The notes beneath the pieces are model-generated. The model ran no database searches. It was not told the DNA's origin and saw only the letters and a program-made list of their open reading frames with translations. DNA of 64,000 nt from Rhinopithecus roxellana (lineage: Eukaryota > Chordata > Mammalia > Primates > Cercopithecidae). The DNA is taken from contig NC_044551.1 of NCBI RefSeq assembly GCF_007565055.1, positions 95,696,089 to 95,760,088 of the forward strand. Reading direction: 5' to 3'. The position numbers and the translations under genes were made by a program. The stretch's first letter is position 1, and the number at the start of each line of letters is the position of its first letter. Positions 57,301 to 60,437 of the stretch are shown here, piece after piece.

Positions 57301-60300
57301 CAAAAAGACAAAGAGAATAAAATCAGGATGGATTCTAAGTATATTTTTCCACAGACCCAGGCTCTCTGGTGCAGGAAAGGTTACAGAAAGAAACAGACCA
57401 CTCCCTCTTAAGAGTGATCCGTGCCTGCTGAGATTCAGTCAAGAGGCCAGAAAACCCTCTGTCATCTTCAATATCCCATCACCAAGGCAGTAATGCCAGT
57501 TTTGGAGCTACCTCCCGGCATTTTACAACATAAAGTAAAGCATATTTTTCTTTAAATGATTCATCAACAGATTCAGTCCATTTAAATTCACACATATAAA
57601 AAACTCACTTTTTTTTCAAAGGTATTTAAAAGTTACTAAAATTACTACCAAATCCAGTACCAGCCCTAGGGGCTTCTTTAAATTAGAAAAACTTTTCTAA
57701 TTTATTATTAAAAGTATTAATAACATAATACTTTTATTTATTGGAAATATTTCTTATGATCCAAATGAAATGCTAACACAAACGAATGATACATTTCTTT
57801 CTAGATGCAGCTGGAGACAATAATTTAATTCAGAATCCATATCCTTAAGGCAACTAAAATAATAGTTTTTCTAGAAACCTTGTTGCTAATTTTCTAAAAA
57901 GAATAAATAACACTGAAATCCCTAAGTGTGTAAGTACTTGTAATCCTCACAGATGCTATTCTTTCAGGATTACATTACGCAGGTTACTGTTGGGTGTGGA
58001 AACGTTGATTTTCCCAACAAGATTTTCTATTTATTCAAGAAAGAAACCATGTCTTATGTCTTTTAATTATTTTATCCATTACTATGACTAGCATAGTATC
58101 AAATATTTATGTAGTATGCAGGCTGTAAATAGACTAAATTGGAGCTATAACCACAATAATTACTGGTTATCAAAAGGTTTAAAAATAATTAAATGTGCAG
58201 GTAAATTATGTAAAGCATCAATGTTATAGATACAGGAGGTCCAAGAAAATGGGAAAATTTCAAATATTCTCAAGAGAACAGAGGAAGGTTGAAGAATGTG
58301 ATGTATCTTGATTAAGCCTTGGAGCTTGCATACATAAAAAAGATGGAGAAGAATATTCTTGGTAGACGGACTTGTGTGAAAAGAAAAGGATGAGTTAAAC
58401 ATGTTCAGAGGGCAAAGAGGTATATCCAAAGTTGAACTAGAGAAAGACTGCAAGTGATCAAGGCCATATTATGGAAAGATGATGAATTTCTACACAGTCT
58501 GATCCATTCGTTCAACATCATAAGTATCAAACACCTCTAGCTGCTGAAATTGTGAACAAAGGATGTGTAGTTCTTGACCTCATGGGAGTTTTTAGTCTCG
58601 TCAGACATTAATTTAGTCTTTAGTCTAGTGAGCATTAATCAAATAAATAACACAACTAGGTACACAAATTACACACTGTGGTTAATCCCAAAAAGAAAAA
58701 GCACAGAGTGCTATGGAATGGATAACAGGGGACCTGGCTTAGTGGGGAAATGGGCGGGAGCAAAGGAAGATTCTCCTGAAGAGATGACATTTAGCTGAGC
58801 CAGCATTATCCAGACAAAGCAGAGTGGGTGGGGAGAAATGGGAGGAGGACAGCATTGCATGGAAAATAACCGCCAAAAAAAAAAAAAAAAAATTAAAAAA
58901 TAGCATATTCAAGGATCCAGGAAAACAGAGCAGGAAGGAAAAGGGACCTCAGGAGAGGCTGGGGAGGTAGGTAGGGTCAGCTCTTCCCAGCATGAAGGTC
59001 ATGCTAAAGGTTGTGCTTTTTCCTAGGAACAATAGGAAGACATGGAAGGTTTAAAGCAGAAACAAATGCACCTGTATTTGTGTTTTTACCATTTTTCTGT
59101 CTGCAGTGTGAGATGGATGGCGGACAGGTGAAAGAGGTGAAGAGATCATTAGAAAGCTATTTGGGTTTTCCAGGTGAGCAGCAATGATAGCTTGGCCTAG
59201 GATGTCAGTGAAAGGGAGATGACTTGGTGATAGGTAAGACTTGAGAGTTGCAGAAAGGGGAGGTGTTGACAACAAAGGGGTCTCAGGTTGCCTAGTCTGA
59301 TGGGCGATAATGGCCCTTCCTTAAAGGGGGGAGACATTTTGAGTTTCAGACATTTTGAGGTTAAGAAACTTGTGAAGCATCCATAAGACTGGACCAGGCA
59401 GGCAGCTGACTACACAGATTTCAAGCCAGGAGACAGACTAGACTGGAGAAAAAATTGATGGCACATATTATAAAGGAGGCTGTGGATGAGCTTTCCTGGG
59501 GAGAGACTCTGGAGTATAGAATTGAGTCTGTCTTGCGTCTGTTGACAAGTATGTCTTGTCTCGAGTCTGTCCAATAACATCATGAAGCTCAATATGTACA
59601 TGCTGAATAAACGAACAAATAGATTCATGCATCAAGGTCGGGATATTTGCTAGTGACTGAGGATAAAGAAAGGAAAGTTTCTCTGCCCTCCGTGTAATCT
59701 TGGTTTGGGTTGGTGTGATAAGATTTAAAAGAATGGGACAATGAGAAATTAACAAAGGAAGGATCAGTAAGACCTTTGTCTACAAAAGAAGAGATGACTG
59801 AAATAGGAACTTAATAAAAAGAGCTTCATATTTAAATCATCTTAATTATGGCATATTACAGTATCTGTCACCTGAAATTGTTATTTTTATTGTTAGTGAT
59901 AATACCTTACAGAGCATTTTATGAAGTACTTGCATACTGGTAACTGTATTTCATAATAAACTTTAACACAGCTCTGAAATACTCTTGATCTGTGCTCTGC
60001 ATGTATATCCTACTTGAGTTTTAAAATCTTACCTCCAGTTATATTTAAACTTTTATGGGACTTTAAATTTTAAATCACTGGTCTTTTCTCAAACTTTACA
60101 AGACAAAAGACAGAACTGTGCTGTACATTTATTTCCCAAACATGTCAAAATAGTCTGTGTTTAAAAGCCACAGATTGGAAAACTACTATTGTCGATAGTG
60201 ATGCACTGAGAATAAAACTTCCCCAGTAGATAAGAATTTGTTTTAAAAATAGGTAATTGATAGATGATCAATAAATAGATGATGGATAGATGGATGGATG

Positions 60301-60391
60301 GATGGATGGATAGATAATAGATAATAGATAGATGGATAGATAATGGATGGATAGATAGATATTAATAGATAGATATTTAGATAGATAATAG

Positions 60392-60437
<46 letters not shown>
